A DNA stretch of 64,000 bases from Pirellulaceae bacterium (GTDB lineage: Bacteria; Planctomycetota; Planctomycetia; Pirellulales; Pirellulaceae), in assembly GCA_019636375.1 (NCBI GenBank), contig JAHBXS010000005.1:248001-312000 (forward strand), in the 5' to 3' direction. This document shows positions 63,601 through 64,000 of this stretch, in pieces. The stretch's first letter is position 1. Each line of letters starts with the position of its first letter. The notes under the pieces were generated by a model, which saw only the letters and a program-made list of their open reading frames with translations, made no database searches and was not told the DNA's origin. The position numbers and the translations under genes were made by a program.

Positions 63601-63804
63601 TAATTTCTTCGTTACGCTTCAACATCCTCGACAGAATCGGTGAAACAACGATGGCTTGTTTTCCGGCATAAATACCCACTGATTCAGCAAAACAAGCCAA
63701 GGGACTTTGCTAGCAAAAGCACAAAATGCCCGACGGCGCGATTTCGAAATATTGGCCTCGACGTTGACGGTTCCTATTCTCATTGCTAAAGTCCCGCTCG
63801 CCGT

Positions 63805-64000
63805 GTGAAAGAGCAATTTGGTTCGGGCCCCTTCAAGAGAGTATCGATTTTGAATCCATTTGGCCCCCCATCCAAGAAACTTGGAATCGAAAGACTGCTT
63901 AGGCCGATCGCAAATTGGCACCGGCACACATGCTTAGCCCTATTGTGTGCAGGGGTCGCGATCAACATATTTTGTCAGTTGGAAATGGCTGCCGCGCAAG
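63805..64000 (+). CDS. N-terminus of an exported protein (partial), perhaps the pilus secretin
   Basis: An open frame runs off the right edge from GTG 63805. The protein starts MKEQFGSGPFKRVSILNPFG and contains basic residues (RLLRPIANWHRH) followed by a hydrophobic signal (TCLALLCAGVAINIFCQL) and AAAQ, which looks like a signal peptide with a cleavage site. TTG 63850 is an alternative start. Since it follows PilM/N-, PilO- and PilP-like genes, it may encode the secretin, but nothing of the mature domain is visible. Confidence 0.5.
   Translation, partial: MKEQFGSGPFKRVSILNPFGPPSKKLGIERLLRPIANWHRHTCLALLCAGVAINIFCQLEMAAAQ

Larger units (their letters stand above)
63247..63804. other. Gap between the pil genes and the next gene
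   Basis: A 558-base gap with the inverted repeat at 63279 and the 27-base tandem repeat at 63520 listed separately. The rest shows nothing definite. Confidence 0.4.

Overview
The window looks like a planctomycete chromosome, most likely Pirellulales-like. The evidence is a 72-residue CsrA, a set of large PilM/PilN/PilO/PilP-like proteins with fused and low-complexity regions, several secreted 'planctomycete-only' type proteins, an ankyrin/PQQ-propeller fusion, DUF4432- and DUF6786-like sugar-fold proteins, frequent GTG/TTG starts, and tRNA genes that do not encode CCA. No rRNA, prophage, transposase or CRISPR array was seen. The assignment to family level is inference.

Layout. 0-10 kb: a truncated gene, csrA and hrpA divergently arranged, a secreted SH3-like protein, and valS with a zinc-ribbon insertion. 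10-22 kb: ferredoxin-NADP reductase, an Xre/GNAT gene pair that resembles a toxin-antitoxin module, a KamA-like radical SAM protein coupled to a GSA-type aminotransferase, and a sugar-metabolism cluster (DUF6786, TIM-barrel isomerase, cupin isomerase-like, DUF4432). 22-26 kb: tadC, tadB and tadA/cpaF, with a palindromic dispersed element between tadB and tadC. 26-32 kb: YqgE, a GT4 glycosyltransferase, uvrA and rarA. 32-38 kb: small conserved proteins, a candidate selenoprotein of the AhpC/TSA (Prx-like2) type, a BON-like protein, a degenerate EEP-fold protein, and mutM. 38-51 kb: SRPBCC protein, ankyrin-PQQ protein, glnA behind a sigma-54-type promoter, class V aminotransferase, SRAP peptidase, Gfo/Idh oxidoreductase, an HlyD-type adaptor with a squalene-cyclase-like protein, tRNA-Arg(CCG), tspO and a Tat-exported amine oxidase. 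51.8-52.85 kb: a dense array of ten tRNA genes, several of them structurally irregular. 52.9-56.5 kb: a GH38-like protein coupled to cmk. 56.8-64 kb: a PilM/N-PilO-PilP-like operon and the first part of an exported protein, possibly the secretin.

The most interesting signal is at 34169-34717. A thioredoxin-fold reading frame is open for 182 codons except for one in-frame TGA. That TGA sits exactly where the first redox cysteine of a CxxC motif belongs (giving UPPC), and it is followed at the right distance by a short hairpin with G in its loop, as bacterial SECIS elements require. Second is the tRNA array, which includes a tRNA with a UAG (leucine) anticodon but a short variable loop. Dispersed palindromic elements of at least four kinds sit in intergenic gaps and at gene ends.
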